Shown here one piece after another: positions 13,948 through 21,770 of a DNA stretch of 33,540 nt (positions are counted from its first letter, which is position 1; the number at the start of each line of letters is the position of its first letter). Below the pieces are notes generated by a model. The model worked only from the letters and a program-made list of their open reading frames with translations, made no database searches and was not told the DNA's origin. The position numbers were made by a program, and so were the translations under genes. Origin of the DNA: CAZXCQ01 sp964639275. GTDB taxonomy: Bacteria > Desulfobacterota > DSM-4660 > Desulfatiglandales > Desulfatiglandaceae. Where the stretch lies: positions 1 to 33,540 of the forward strand of contig CAZXCQ010000029.1 in the NCBI GenBank assembly GCA_964639275.1, given 5' to 3'.

Positions 13948-16233
13948 TCAATATTTATCGCTTTGCTCCAAGGCATTCAGGATCTTTTCCGGTGTGATGG
14001 GAAGCTCTGTAAAGTCGATCCCGATCGCATCGTAGATGGCATTGACAACGGCCGGGGCAGGAGAGAGCTGTGTTCCCTCCCCGGCCTCTTTTGCCCCAAA
14101 CGGTCCAATCGGATCATCTGTCTCGATTTCTATGGCCTCTATCTCGGGCATTTCCATAAAAGTGGGAAAACCATAGTCGAGAAATGAGGGGTTCATGACC
14201 TGTCCCTTCTCGACGATCACGTCTTCATACAAGGCCTGTCCCATTCCCCCCACAACCGAACCCTCGAGCTGTCCCTCAACGAGCATGGGGTTGATGGCCT
14301 TTCCACAGTCATGTGCGGTCACCATCTTTTCAAGCCTGATCTTTCCGGTTTGCAGATCCACCGCTACCTCTGCGGCCTGTGTCATAAAAGAGTAGCTGGG
14401 AGCAAAATTTCCATCCTCTTTAAACAACGTGGTAGGCTCGGTGGAAGGTGCAAACCAGGATGCTCGTCCAACGATCGGCAGGGGGAGATCAGCGTACTGG
14501 TAACCCTTTAAGGCATCACCCAGGGTCATGCCCTCTTTTGGAGAGCCCTTGATGTATATCTTTCTGTCCCTGGCCACCAGGTCTTCGGGGTTGGCCTCAA
14601 GTTTTTTGGCAACAAATTCAAAGAGTTTTTTCCTAGCCTCCAGAGCGGCCGATCTGGCGGCATTGCCCGCCCGGACCGTCACCCCGCTTCCAAAGGTCCC
14701 GGGATCAAGGGGGGTGATGCCGGTATCTGCCGCTGTTATCCTGACATCCTCGATGGGTACACCCAGTTCCTCAGCCACGATCTGAGAGATAACCGTCTCG
14801 GCCCCCTGTCCAATGTCCGCCGCCCCTGAGAGCACATTGACCGCCCCGTCCTGTCCCAGCTGAACGACCGCCCCGGAGCTAATGTGGCTCATGTTGCTGA
14901 CCCCGCTGGGAAAAGATGCCCCTGCCATTCCCACGCCTCTGCCAAAAGGCAATTTCCCCCGTTTTTTGTTCCATCCGATGGCCTTGGCAGCCGCCTTTAC
15001 AGAGTCGGAAAACCCGCAGGAATTGATAATGAATTTGGCGGGGTGGGGTTCTCCGGCCTGAATGCTGTTCTTGACACGGATTTCGGCCGGGTCAAGACCG
15101 ATCCGTTTGGCGATCATGTCCAGTTGACGCTCAACCGCAAATCGGGCCTGGGGAATGCCGTGACCTCTCATGGCCCCCCCCACAGGCTTATTGGTATAGA
15201 CATGGTGCCCTTCGTAGATAAGGTTAGGGACCCGATAGGGGATCATGAGAAAATAGCACGACAGGGCAATCATGGTCGGTGCGGTGCTGTTGTATGCCCC
15301 GCCATCGGCATAGGCCTCGAATTTCTGGGCGAGGATTGTACCGTCTTTTTTGACCCCTGTCTTTACGGTAAGATACATGGGGTGTCTCTGTCTTGTGGCA
15401 ATAAAGATCTCTTCCCTTTCATATACGAATTTGACCGGCTTCCCCAGTTGAATGGCAAACCAGCAGGCACAAAAGTCCTTGGCGAACAGGTCGATTTTTT
15501 GACCGAACCCCCCGCCCACCTTTGGTTTGATGACCCGGACCTTGCTTTCCGGAATCTGAAGTGTGTTGGATAGGTTTCTTCGGAGGAAAAAGGGGATCTG
15601 GGTTGAAGACCAGATCGTAAGCTCACCCCTGAGAGGGTCGTACTGCGCAATGGCCGCGTGGGGCTCTAGGGGTGCGTGATTGACGGGTTGAGAGTAAAAG
15701 GTGTCTTCAAAGACAAAATCAGACTCCCCAAAGCCCTTTTCGGTATTCCCGAACTCCTTTTTGATGGAAAAAGAGGTGTTATTGGGAACGCTATCATGAA
15801 CCAGCGGGGCCCCTTCTTTTATGGATTCAAGCGGATCAAATACGGCAGGCAGCTCCTCGTAATCCACTTTGACGAGGGTGACGGCCTCCTCGGCGATTTC
15901 CGGATCAACCGCACACACGGCCGCAACCTCATCGCCGATATACCGTACCTTGCCTTTGGCAAGGGCATATTCATCCCTTGCCTTTGGCACGATGCCATAA
16001 AGGCGGTCCGGGATATCCTGACCGGTTACGACACCTTTTACGCCCCGCAGTTTGAGGGCCCTGGAAGTGTCGATATGGAGGATCTTGGCATGGGGCAGGG
16101 GACTTCGGAGGACCTTGCCATGGAGCATTCCAGGCAAGACCAGGTCATCTGTAAACTGTGCGGCCCCTTTTACCTTTAGTGCCGCATCATGCATGGGTAA
16201 TCTCTGGCCTACGACGTTCAATTCCTTTTCCAT
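13948..16233 (-). CDS. Molybdenum hydroxylase large (molybdopterin) subunit, 4-hydroxybenzoyl-CoA reductase alpha type
   Basis: A 761-residue xanthine-oxidase-family molybdopterin subunit, close in length to HcrA. An N-terminal 'hammerhead' domain (KVKGAAQFTDDL, VRYIGDEVAAVCAVDPE) is followed by the Mo-binding segments KPKVGGGFGQKID and VGGAMRGHGIPQARFAVE. The C-terminal domain has AADIGQGAETVISQIVAEE, TAHDCGKAINP and GAKEAGEG at 713-720, whose Glu719 corresponds to the conserved active-site glutamate. The substrate group (a dearomatising or hydroxylating reaction on an aromatic or heterocyclic compound) is inferred from the subunit set, not read from this subunit. GAGGGGG precedes the ATG, which directly abuts the stop of the 2Fe-2S gene (TAAATG). 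Confidence 0.9.
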   Translation of the reverse strand: MEKELNVVGQRLPMHDAALKVKGAAQFTDDLVLPGMLHGKVLRSPLPHAKILHIDTSRALKLRGVKGVVTGQDIPDRLYGIVPKARDEYALAKGKVRYIGDEVAAVCAVDPEIAEEAVTLVKVDYEELPAVFDPLESIKEGAPLVHDSVPNNTSFSIKKEFGNTEKGFGESDFVFEDTFYSQPVNHAPLEPHAAIAQYDPLRGELTIWSSTQIPFFLRRNLSNTLQIPESKVRVIKPKVGGGFGQKIDLFAKDFCACWFAIQLGKPVKFVYEREEIFIATRQRHPMYLTVKTGVKKDGTILAQKFEAYADGGAYNSTAPTMIALSCYFLMIPYRVPNLIYEGHHVYTNKPVGGAMRGHGIPQARFAVERQLDMIAKRIGLDPAEIRVKNSIQAGEPHPAKFIINSCGFSDSVKAAAKAIGWNKKRGKLPFGRGVGMAGASFPSGVSNMSHISSGAVVQLGQDGAVNVLSGAADIGQGAETVISQIVAEELGVPIEDVRITAADTGITPLDPGTFGSGVTVRAGNAARSAALEARKKLFEFVAKKLEANPEDLVARDRKIYIKGSPKEGMTLGDALKGYQYADLPLPIVGRASWFAPSTEPTTLFKEDGNFAPSYSFMTQAAEVAVDLQTGKIRLEKMVTAHDCGKAINPMLVEGQLEGSVVGGMGQALYEDVIVEKGQVMNPSFLDYGFPTFMEMPEIEAIEIETDDPIGPFGAKEAGEGTQLSPAPAVVNAIYDAIGIDFTELPITPEKILNALEQSDKY

Positions 16234-16710
16234 TTATGCCCCCTCCCTGATCTGGTCTCTGGCGCTCATCACCGATTCAACGATTTTTTTGTAACCCGTG
16301 CACCGGCATAGATTCCCGGCCATCTTTTTCTTTATGGTCTCCTCTGTGGGGCGTTCTTCTTCATCCAATATGGCCTTAGCGGTCAAGATCATCCCCGGTG
16401 TGCAGAACCCGCACTGGAGTCCGCCCTTTTCGACAAACGCCTTCTGGAGGGGATGGAGACCCCCTCCGTTTTCCAACCCCTCTATGGTAACGATCTCCTT
16501 GCCAACGGCATCCATCGCCAGCATGAGGCAAGACAGATAGGCCTCTCCATTTATGAGCACGGTGCAGGCACCGCACGATCCCAGATCGCAGCCCCGCTTT
16601 GTACCCATGAGTCCCAGTCTTTCTCTCAAGACCTCAAGAAGTGTATTATTTGGTGAGACAAGCACTTCATAGTTGTCACCGTTTATTCTTAGTTCGATCC
16701 CCGTTTTCAT
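16234..16710 (-). CDS. Molybdenum hydroxylase small subunit with two [2Fe-2S] clusters
   Basis: A 158-residue protein, the usual length for HcrC/CoxS-type subunits. The plant-ferredoxin-like cluster is bound by C41, C46, C49 and C61 (GCDLGSCGACTVLINGEAYL, then SC). The second, helical-domain cluster is bound by C100, C103, C135 and C137 (QCGFCTPGM and NLCRCTGY). It passes electrons between the molybdenum and FAD subunits. The gene overlaps the end of the FAD-subunit gene by one base (TAATG) and abuts the large-subunit gene, so the three are a single translation-coupled unit. Confidence 0.94.
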   Translation of the reverse strand: MKTGIELRINGDNYEVLVSPNNTLLEVLRERLGLMGTKRGCDLGSCGACTVLINGEAYLSCLMLAMDAVGKEIVTIEGLENGGGLHPLQKAFVEKGGLQCGFCTPGMILTAKAILDEEERPTEETIKKKMAGNLCRCTGYKKIVESVMSARDQIREGA

Positions 16711-17684
16711 TATTTTGCCCTCCTCATGGCTTCCTGTATTGCGCTTCGAACAAGCAGACCCATCATCCTTCTCTTATAAGATGGTGAATAGACCGAGGTC
16801 TTGACCGGGCTGGCTTCCCTGGAAGCGACCGAACCTGCCTCTTCCAGGATATCTTCGCTCAGGTCTTTACCGTTCAAGATACCTTCACCCTGCTGGCCCC
16901 TTAAGGGCCTTCGATCCACGGCCGTAAAGGCCGTCCTGTATTTTTTTTCTTCCCTAGAGGCCCAGAAGGCGGCCCCCACAATGGGAAAATCGATGCTTTC
17001 GCGGTTTGCGAATTTTTGATAGGTGGAGAACCCGTCCATGGCCTCTTTGGGGATGATTATCTCGGTCAGGATCTCCCCCCTTTCCAGGTTCAAAGGTGTC
17101 TTGCCATTTCCAGAGAAAAGCATCTCCAGGGGCATCTCCCGTGAGTTGCCCTTTCTCTGCAAAACGATCCTGGCATCCAGCACCAGAAGGGCCGGCGCCA
17201 GATCACCACAATAGGTCGAGTAGCAGATCTCTTTTTTGTTTACCACATGGCAGATCTCCCCCCCGGCCTTAAAACAGGTGGCCCTGGCGCTTCGCCACCA
17301 TTGGGACTGGTTAAAGTACTTACACCTGTTCTGCTGGCAGATATTCCCGCCGATGGTCCCCATGACCTGATGATGGTAGGAGCCGACAGAAGAGGCGGCA
17401 GATGCAAGAGAAGGCAGATTTTCGGCGATGATTGGAGATCCATACACCCTCTTAAGGGATGTCAGGCTCCCGATCCTGAAGGTGCCGTTTTCCTGCCTTA
17501 CATAATCGAGTCCAGAGACCTTTTTGATGTTTACTATCCTGGAGGGTACTTCAACCCGATGCTTCATATTGACCAAGAGATCAGTCCCACCCGCGAATAT
17601 CTTGGCCGTTGGCTCATCCAAAAGGATTGACGATGCCTCATCAATACTTTTTGGTTCCACATATCTAAACTTGTGCAGTCTCAC
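16710..17684 (-). CDS. Molybdenum hydroxylase FAD subunit with extra [4Fe-4S] loop, 4-hydroxybenzoyl-CoA reductase beta type
   Basis: A 324-residue FAD-binding subunit (AGGTDLLVNMKHRV near 31-44; GTIGGNICQ at 109-117). Between the two FAD motifs is a cysteine-rich insertion: RCKYFNQSQWWRS, ATCFKAGGEICHVV and KEICYSTYCGDLAPALLVLD. Cysteines 121, 137, 145 and 154 keep the spacing of the four ligands that bind an additional [4Fe-4S] cluster in the beta subunit of 4-hydroxybenzoyl-CoA reductase, which is absent from ordinary xanthine dehydrogenases. That cluster accompanies reversed electron flow, toward substrate reduction. GTG start at 17682-17684 has AGGAGG six bases upstream. It is the first gene of the operon. 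Aromatic-acid degradation is inferred; the exact substrate is not proven. Confidence 0.9.
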   Translation of the reverse strand: MRLHKFRYVEPKSIDEASSILLDEPTAKIFAGGTDLLVNMKHRVEVPSRIVNIKKVSGLDYVRQENGTFRIGSLTSLKRVYGSPIIAENLPSLASAASSVGSYHHQVMGTIGGNICQQNRCKYFNQSQWWRSARATCFKAGGEICHVVNKKEICYSTYCGDLAPALLVLDARIVLQRKGNSREMPLEMLFSGNGKTPLNLERGEILTEIIIPKEAMDGFSTYQKFANRESIDFPIVGAAFWASREEKKYRTAFTAVDRRPLRGQQGEGILNGKDLSEDILEEAGSVASREASPVKTSVYSPSYKRRMMGLLVRSAIQEAMRRAK

Positions 17685-18272
17685 AGTTTTCCTCCTGTTG
17701 CTCTGAATGATAACAGCCCCTTCCCGACGGCCCGGGGCTGCTCGTAAATGTAAAAATCACCAAGAATCCTGGAACCCTATCATAGATCCCGTATTCCGGA
17801 AAGCAGAATTTTAACATATTGAAATAGAGGCATATTTCAAATCCACTAATAATTGTAGCCCATAAATCTCAGCTAAGAACATACAATGATTCCAAAGACT
17901 TACAAGGCCAATATAGCATTTTATGGAATACGGGATAGATGAAATGGGAGTGCAAATATTAGCTCGTATCGCGTCTTATACGTTATGTCTTAGATTCTGG
18001 CAGGTTAACCCTAAGTTCTGCAAAGTGAAAAATCCAAAATTACAAGCACCAAATTCCAAATAAACACCAAATCACAAGCTCCAATGACCAAAACTAGGTC
18101 TGAAACCTGAAACTCTCCGGGCCGGAGGCCTGAACCTTTGAACCCTCAACCTCTGAACCTCTGATTTAGGCACCCCGGTGAAATAGAAAAACCAAAGGCA
18201 TTTCACGGGGTAAACTTTAGGCATTTTAGATTTCAGGCATGACAGGGTGTCAAAGGGGATTGGAGGGAATGT
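17685..18272. other. Intergenic region upstream of the molybdenum-hydroxylase operon: hairpin, foldback element and repeats
   Basis: No gene. In order it holds a 7-bp stem CAGCCCC / GGGGCTG (17714-17740) in the leader of the operon, a 153-bp segment bounded by 12-bp inverted repeats (17786-17938), an AT-rich CAAGCACCAAAT-type repeat (about 18020-18090), a GGTTCAG-family repeat in reverse orientation (18108-18168) and the hairpin CCCCGGTGAAAT / ATTTCACGGGG (18173-18210), shortly after the permease stop. The operon promoter must lie here but no convincing -35/-10 pair was picked out. Confidence 0.6.
17786..17938. repeat. 153-bp AT-rich segment with 12-bp terminal inverted repeats
   Basis: ATCCCGTATTCC at 17786-17797 is exactly repeated in inverse at 17927-17938 (GGAATACGGGAT). 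The interior is AT-rich and non-coding, unlike its surroundings. Size and structure fit a miniature inverted-repeat element, but no second copy is in the window and no target duplication is evident. Confidence 0.55.
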
Positions 18273-19607
18273 CTATAGGTCCTTTAATCTGACAAAGATG
18301 AGCGCCAGGATCGCAAAGGCCACAATCAGATAAAGCATGGGCCGGACTTCCCTCGCCTTTCCGGTGAGGACCTTGATCAGGCTGTAGAAGATAAAGCTCC
18401 AGCTGATCCCCTGGGTGATAGAATAGGTCAGCGGGATCAGGATCAAGGCCAAAAAGGCAGGGATCCCCTCATCGATCCTCCCAAAATCCACATAGGTTAT
18501 TGCCTTGATCATATAGGATCCCACCAGGACAACCGCAGGTGCGGTGGCAACCGTTGGGACCATTTCGACAACCGGTGAAAGATAGAGAAAGGGGAGAAAA
18601 AGGATACCCACAGTGACCGCGGCAAGCCCGCTCCTGCCTCCCGCCTCGATACCCGCTACGCTTTCTATGTAAGTGGTCCCTGAACTGGAGCCAAAAAGCC
18701 CGGCCATTGTTGTTGAAGAGGCGTCTATCAGGAGCGCCTGTTTGAGGTTCTTGGGCTCCCCGCGCTCATCCTTTAGATCAGTCACCTGGGCCACCCCCAG
18801 AAAGGTAGAGATGGAATCAAACATGTCGGTGAAAAAAAAGGTAAAGATCGTCGCTATCATGCTGAGCTTCAGTGCCCCCGGGATATCAAGCTTAAAAAAG
18901 GCACTGGTGAAGTCAGGGGCCGAGACCATTTCTTCCGGGACCCGGACTAGGATCTCGCCGGCCCATAATCTGCCGTTGAGATAGGCAAGAAGCGTGGTAA
19001 AGACTATTCCGATGAGCAGCGAGGCCTTTATCCTCTTTATTGTCAGGCTGATGGTGAACAAAAGCCCGGCCAGAAAGATAACCACCTCTGGGGTAAACCC
19101 GCCAAAGGTCACCAGGGTCTCGGGGGAGGAGACGATAAAACAGCTCTGTTTTAGACCGATCAGTGTGAGAAAAAGGCCGATACCCGAGGCGACGCCATAT
19201 CTTATGCACTCGGGGATGGCGTGGACGATCATTTCCCTGACCCGGACAATGGTCAGAAAGAGAAAGATAATGCCCGAGACAAACACGGTCCCCAGGGCGG
19301 TCTGCCACGGGACCCCCATCCCCATCACGACCCCATAGGTAAAAAAGGCAGTGACTCCCATGCCAGGCGCCAGTGCAAAGGGGAGGTTGGCCACAAGCCC
19401 CATAAGGATGCTCGAAAAGGCCGCCACAAAAATGGTGGCTGTCAGTGCCCCTGAGAAGGGGATACCGTTTCCGGTAGAGAGAATGCTGGGGCTCACCACG
19501 ATAACATAGCTCATGGTGAGAAAGGTGGTAAATCCGGCCACCACTTCGGTCTTGATATCTGTCCTGTTTTTCTGAAGCTGGAACAGTCTTTCACACAGGT
19601 CTGACAT
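18273..19607 (-). CDS. NCS2/AzgA-family nucleobase permease
   Basis: A 444-residue membrane protein of the guanine/hypoxanthine permease (AzgA/PbuG-like) group. It has about a dozen hydrophobic segments and family motifs TEVVAGFTTFLTMSYVIVVS, ANLPFALAPGMGVTAFFTYG, FTDMFDSISTFLGVAQ and GTTYIESVAGIEAGGRSGL. It probably imports purine bases by proton symport. The open frame extends 31 codons upstream, but that part translates a dispersed ATCCTGTnn repeat (MYILLILSN) and a hairpin, so ATG at 19605-19607 (MSDLCERLFQL) is chosen; only a weak Shine-Dalgarno sequence is present. A purine base transporter beside a molybdenum hydroxylase could suggest purine use, but it is a separate transcription unit. 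Confidence 0.9.
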   Translation of the reverse strand: MSDLCERLFQLQKNRTDIKTEVVAGFTTFLTMSYVIVVSPSILSTGNGIPFSGALTATIFVAAFSSILMGLVANLPFALAPGMGVTAFFTYGVVMGMGVPWQTALGTVFVSGIIFLFLTIVRVREMIVHAIPECIRYGVASGIGLFLTLIGLKQSCFIVSSPETLVTFGGFTPEVVIFLAGLLFTISLTIKRIKASLLIGIVFTTLLAYLNGRLWAGEILVRVPEEMVSAPDFTSAFFKLDIPGALKLSMIATIFTFFFTDMFDSISTFLGVAQVTDLKDERGEPKNLKQALLIDASSTTMAGLFGSSSGTTYIESVAGIEAGGRSGLAAVTVGILFLPFLYLSPVVEMVPTVATAPAVVLVGSYMIKAITYVDFGRIDEGIPAFLALILIPLTYSITQGISWSFIFYSLIKVLTGKAREVRPMLYLIVAFAILALIFVRLKDL

Positions 19608-19640
19608 CCTGGGCGTTTTCCCCCAAATCCCGGCTGATCC

Positions 19641-19658
19641 ATCCCGATTTATCGGGAT
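19641..19658. repeat. Palindrome ATCCCGAT-TT-ATCGGGAT
   Basis: A perfect 8-bp stem with a two-base centre lies 34 bases upstream of the permease start. It is the same hairpin type as 5253-5268 and 12986-12999 and so belongs to the dispersed repeats rather than being a specific operator. Confidence 0.6.
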
Positions 19659-19672
19659 GAGAATTAAAAAAC

Positions 19673-19704
19673 CATTTGACAAGATCAACAGGATATACAT
19701 GATT
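19673..19704. repeat. ATCCTGTnn triplet repeat (copy 1)
   Basis: On the minus strand the segment reads AATCATGTATATCCTGTTGA then TCTTGTCAAATG, a degenerate three-fold ATCCTGTnn repeat. It matches 26767-26798 at all but two or three positions. Both copies lie just upstream of a minus-strand gene and create the same spurious peptide YILLILSN. Confidence 0.75.
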
Positions 19705-19740
19705 TGGTTTTGCCTTTCCAGATGAAAGGCAAAAAAAATG

Positions 19741-20457
19741 GTAGCCGTTCACGGGTTCAGAGGTTCAGGGTTGCATTCGTGTCCCAAGATTCGATTTTGG
19801 GCCCGTATCCTCGTGAAAAGCGCCCGGATTAGTTATTCCCAACCTGAAAACTGGCGGGACATTGGCAAGTATGCAGAAAATCCAGCATGTTTTGTAAGGA
19901 CTCCAGGTCTTCAATCTTGTCCTTTTCCCTAACCCTGAACGTTGAACCCGGAACCTGTGAACGCTTGCAAAAAATGTAAACTCTTCAATAGCCTTCGGCA
20001 ATCTAACTCCCTCGTCCTTGAAGGGGTGAGCTTTACCCACGCTTGCTACAGCGAGTGTTGTAAGTATTTTGAATAAAGAAACTTTTTCGAACCGAAGAAT
20101 ATCGAACAAGGAATTTCGTAACACTTTAGCCATTTGAACCCCCATACCCCTGTCCCACTGCCAATTTTGCAGAAACCTAAATTGATACGGAATTTCGAAT
20201 ATTGAAGCAACATGTGTTCCTAAGAAGTCGTCACCCCGTTGGAGCTTGTGCCGGACTCGATCCGGTAAACGGGGTCCAGGGGGTTTAAGACTGCTTGAAA
20301 ACACTGGATTCCGGGTCGCGTTTCACTTGCCCGGAATGACGAGGTTTAGGGCTTAAGGCACGATTAACAAACCGGTAATGCTCCCTGTGCAAGGGCCATC
20401 CTTGCAGGGGGATGGTGGAGGCATTGACAACCGGTCTTCAACCCAATAGAAATAACC
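19741..20457. repeat. Repeat-rich gene-free region upstream of the aldo/keto reductase
   Basis: A mosaic of repeat fragments: a GGTTCAG-family piece (19741-19772), the near-palindrome CCCAAGATTCGATTTTGGG (about 19782-19800), a reversed CTGAAC/GGAACC piece (19930-19967), GAATATCGAACAAGGAATTT (20097-20116, similar to 22781-22810), GGAATTTCGAATATTGAAG (20189-20207, matching 22792-22810 with one change), an ATTCCGGG/CCCGGAAT hairpin (20308-20337), and a structured stretch at 20369-20440 with TGCAAGG/CCTTGCA. The 179-codon minus-strand open frame across it does not resemble a protein. Confidence 0.6.
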
Positions 20458-20559
20458 GTAACATCTCAAAAAACAGGGGCAAAGGTGTGGCATGTGGAAG
20501 AAAAAAAGACCCCCATGCCACACCACAATCGATTTATCCCCTGGTTTTTGAGAAGTTAC
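20458..20559. repeat. 102-bp nested palindromic element, copy A
   Basis: The outer arms GTAACATCTCAAAAAACAGG(GG) at 20458-20479 and 20538-20559 are inverted repeats matching at 20 of 22 positions. Inside is a second, perfect 11-bp inverted repeat GGTGTGGCATG / CATGCCACACC (20484-20494, 20514-20524) around a 19-nt loop TGGAAGAAAAAAAGACCCC (20495-20513). Copy B (23434-23535) is identical at 100 of 102 bases. It has no coding capacity and is too short for a transposase, so it resembles a mobilised miniature repeat or a large REP-like element. Confidence 0.9.
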
Positions 20560-20597
20560 AAATAACCCTAATCGGGCTAAACCCAATACTGTCGGAG

Positions 20598-20645
20598 CTG
20601 TCCGCCGGAATTGTGGCAGACTTGTCTGCCGGAACTGTGGCGGAG
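20598..20645. repeat. Two 24-bp imperfect tandem repeats, each with a TCCGCC/GGCGGA-type palindrome
   Basis: CTGTCCGCCGGAATTGTGGC.. (20598-20621) and TTGTCTGCCGGAACTGTGGC.. (20622-20645) differ at five of 24 positions. Each can fold through complementary Tcc/tGCC and GGCgga/GGCaga ends. They lie about 60 bases upstream of the aldo/keto reductase start, in its probable leader. Confidence 0.6.
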
Positions 20646-20706
20646 ATCCCTGCTCTTTGAGGGGGAGAAACCATAACATACAGAGATCAGTCGAGAGGGG
20701 GAAGAG

Positions 20707-21747
20707 ATGCGCAGAAGACAACTTGGAAAAACCGGTCTGGAGGTGTCGGAGATCGGAGTTGGTGGTATCCCGATCACCCGGCCAGATCTTTCTGAGGCCG
20801 TTGAGATCATCCGCTACTCTTTTGAACTGGGGGTGACCTTTTTTGACACGGCGCGGTTCTATGGCGACAGTGAGTCAAAGTTTGGGGCGGCCCTCGAACC
20901 GATCCGCGAAGACATCGTTCTGGCTACAAAGACCATGGCACGCGATGCGGCCGGAGTCAGTGTGCAACTAGAAGAAAGCCTCAAGAACCTCAAGACCGAT
21001 TTTGTCGATATTTATCAGGCGCACAACATCTCCACCAGAGATGATCTTGACCAGATCCTGGGCCCGGGGGGTGCCTACGAGGCCTTCCAGCAGGCGAGGG
21101 AGCAAGGACGTATCAATCACATTGGATTCAGCTCGCACAACCCGGAAATCGCTCTCAAGGCCTGTCAGACAGGTCTTTTTGAGACGCTTCAATTCCCGTT
21201 TAACTTTGTCGAACATGATGCGGCAGGCGGGCTTTTCAGGGTGGCCGGGGAGATGGAAATGGGCATCATTGGGATGAAGCCTCTGGGTGGCGGGCTGCTT
21301 GGCCGTTCGGAGTTGTGTTTCGGGTTTCTCCAGGGCTATGATCAAGTGGTCCCCATTCCGGGAATCCAGTCAAAGGCAGAGATAGATGAGATCGTCTCGC
21401 TTTATCGCTTGCGCCGGTCGCTTTCCGATAAAGACTGGCAGGAGATAGAGGAGATCAGGAGAGAGTTGGGCGATAATTTCTGTCGTCGCTGCGGATACTG
21501 CCTCCCCTGCGAGCAAGGGGTCCTGATCCCCTATGTGCTCCTTTTCAAGGCACAGATGAAGCGATTTCCCCGGGCAATGGTCATCGGCCTGGCCGAAAAA
21601 TCGATGCAGAGCGCAGAGGAGTGCATTGAATGTGGCGAGTGCAGCGAAAAATGCCCCTATGGGCTTTCGGTGCCAGAACTCATCAAGGAGTACCGGGGGC
21701 TGTTTACAGATTTTCTCAGGCAGGACAGGCCTCCGGCAACCGGCTGA
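20707..21747 (+). CDS. Aldo/keto reductase with C-terminal iron-sulfur domain
   Basis: A 346-residue protein. The AKR barrel shows RQLGKTGLEVSEIGVGGIPI and the catalytic tetrad D47, Y52, K75 and H106 (FDTARFYGDSE, LATKTM, IYQAHN), followed by a shortened C-terminal barrel half with IPGIQSKAEIDE. After residue 255 come two cysteine sets: C259, C262, C265, C268 (CRRCGYCLPC) and C306, C309, C312, C316 (CIECGECSEKCPYG), consistent with [4Fe-4S] binding. This class is common in anaerobes and probably couples NAD(P)H-linked carbonyl reduction to ferredoxin-like electron transfer; substrate is unknown. GGGGGAAGAG precedes the ATG. A lipoprotein hydrolase follows 23 bases later. Confidence 0.93.
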   Translation: MRRRQLGKTGLEVSEIGVGGIPITRPDLSEAVEIIRYSFELGVTFFDTARFYGDSESKFGAALEPIREDIVLATKTMARDAAGVSVQLEESLKNLKTDFVDIYQAHNISTRDDLDQILGPGGAYEAFQQAREQGRINHIGFSSHNPEIALKACQTGLFETLQFPFNFVEHDAAGGLFRVAGEMEMGIIGMKPLGGGLLGRSELCFGFLQGYDQVVPIPGIQSKAEIDEIVSLYRLRRSLSDKDWQEIEEIRRELGDNFCRRCGYCLPCEQGVLIPYVLLFKAQMKRFPRAMVIGLAEKSMQSAEECIECGECSEKCPYGLSVPELIKEYRGLFTDFLRQDRPPATG

Positions 21748-21770
21748 GAACATCAGAGAAGGAGGCAGTG

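Noticed and set aside
19765..20304. A 179-codon minus-strand open frame in the intergenic region before the aldo/keto reductase
   Set aside because: Its length comes from repeat fragments (GGTTCAG, GAATATCGAA and hairpin pieces) without stops; no conserved motif, and no Shine-Dalgarno sequence was identified.
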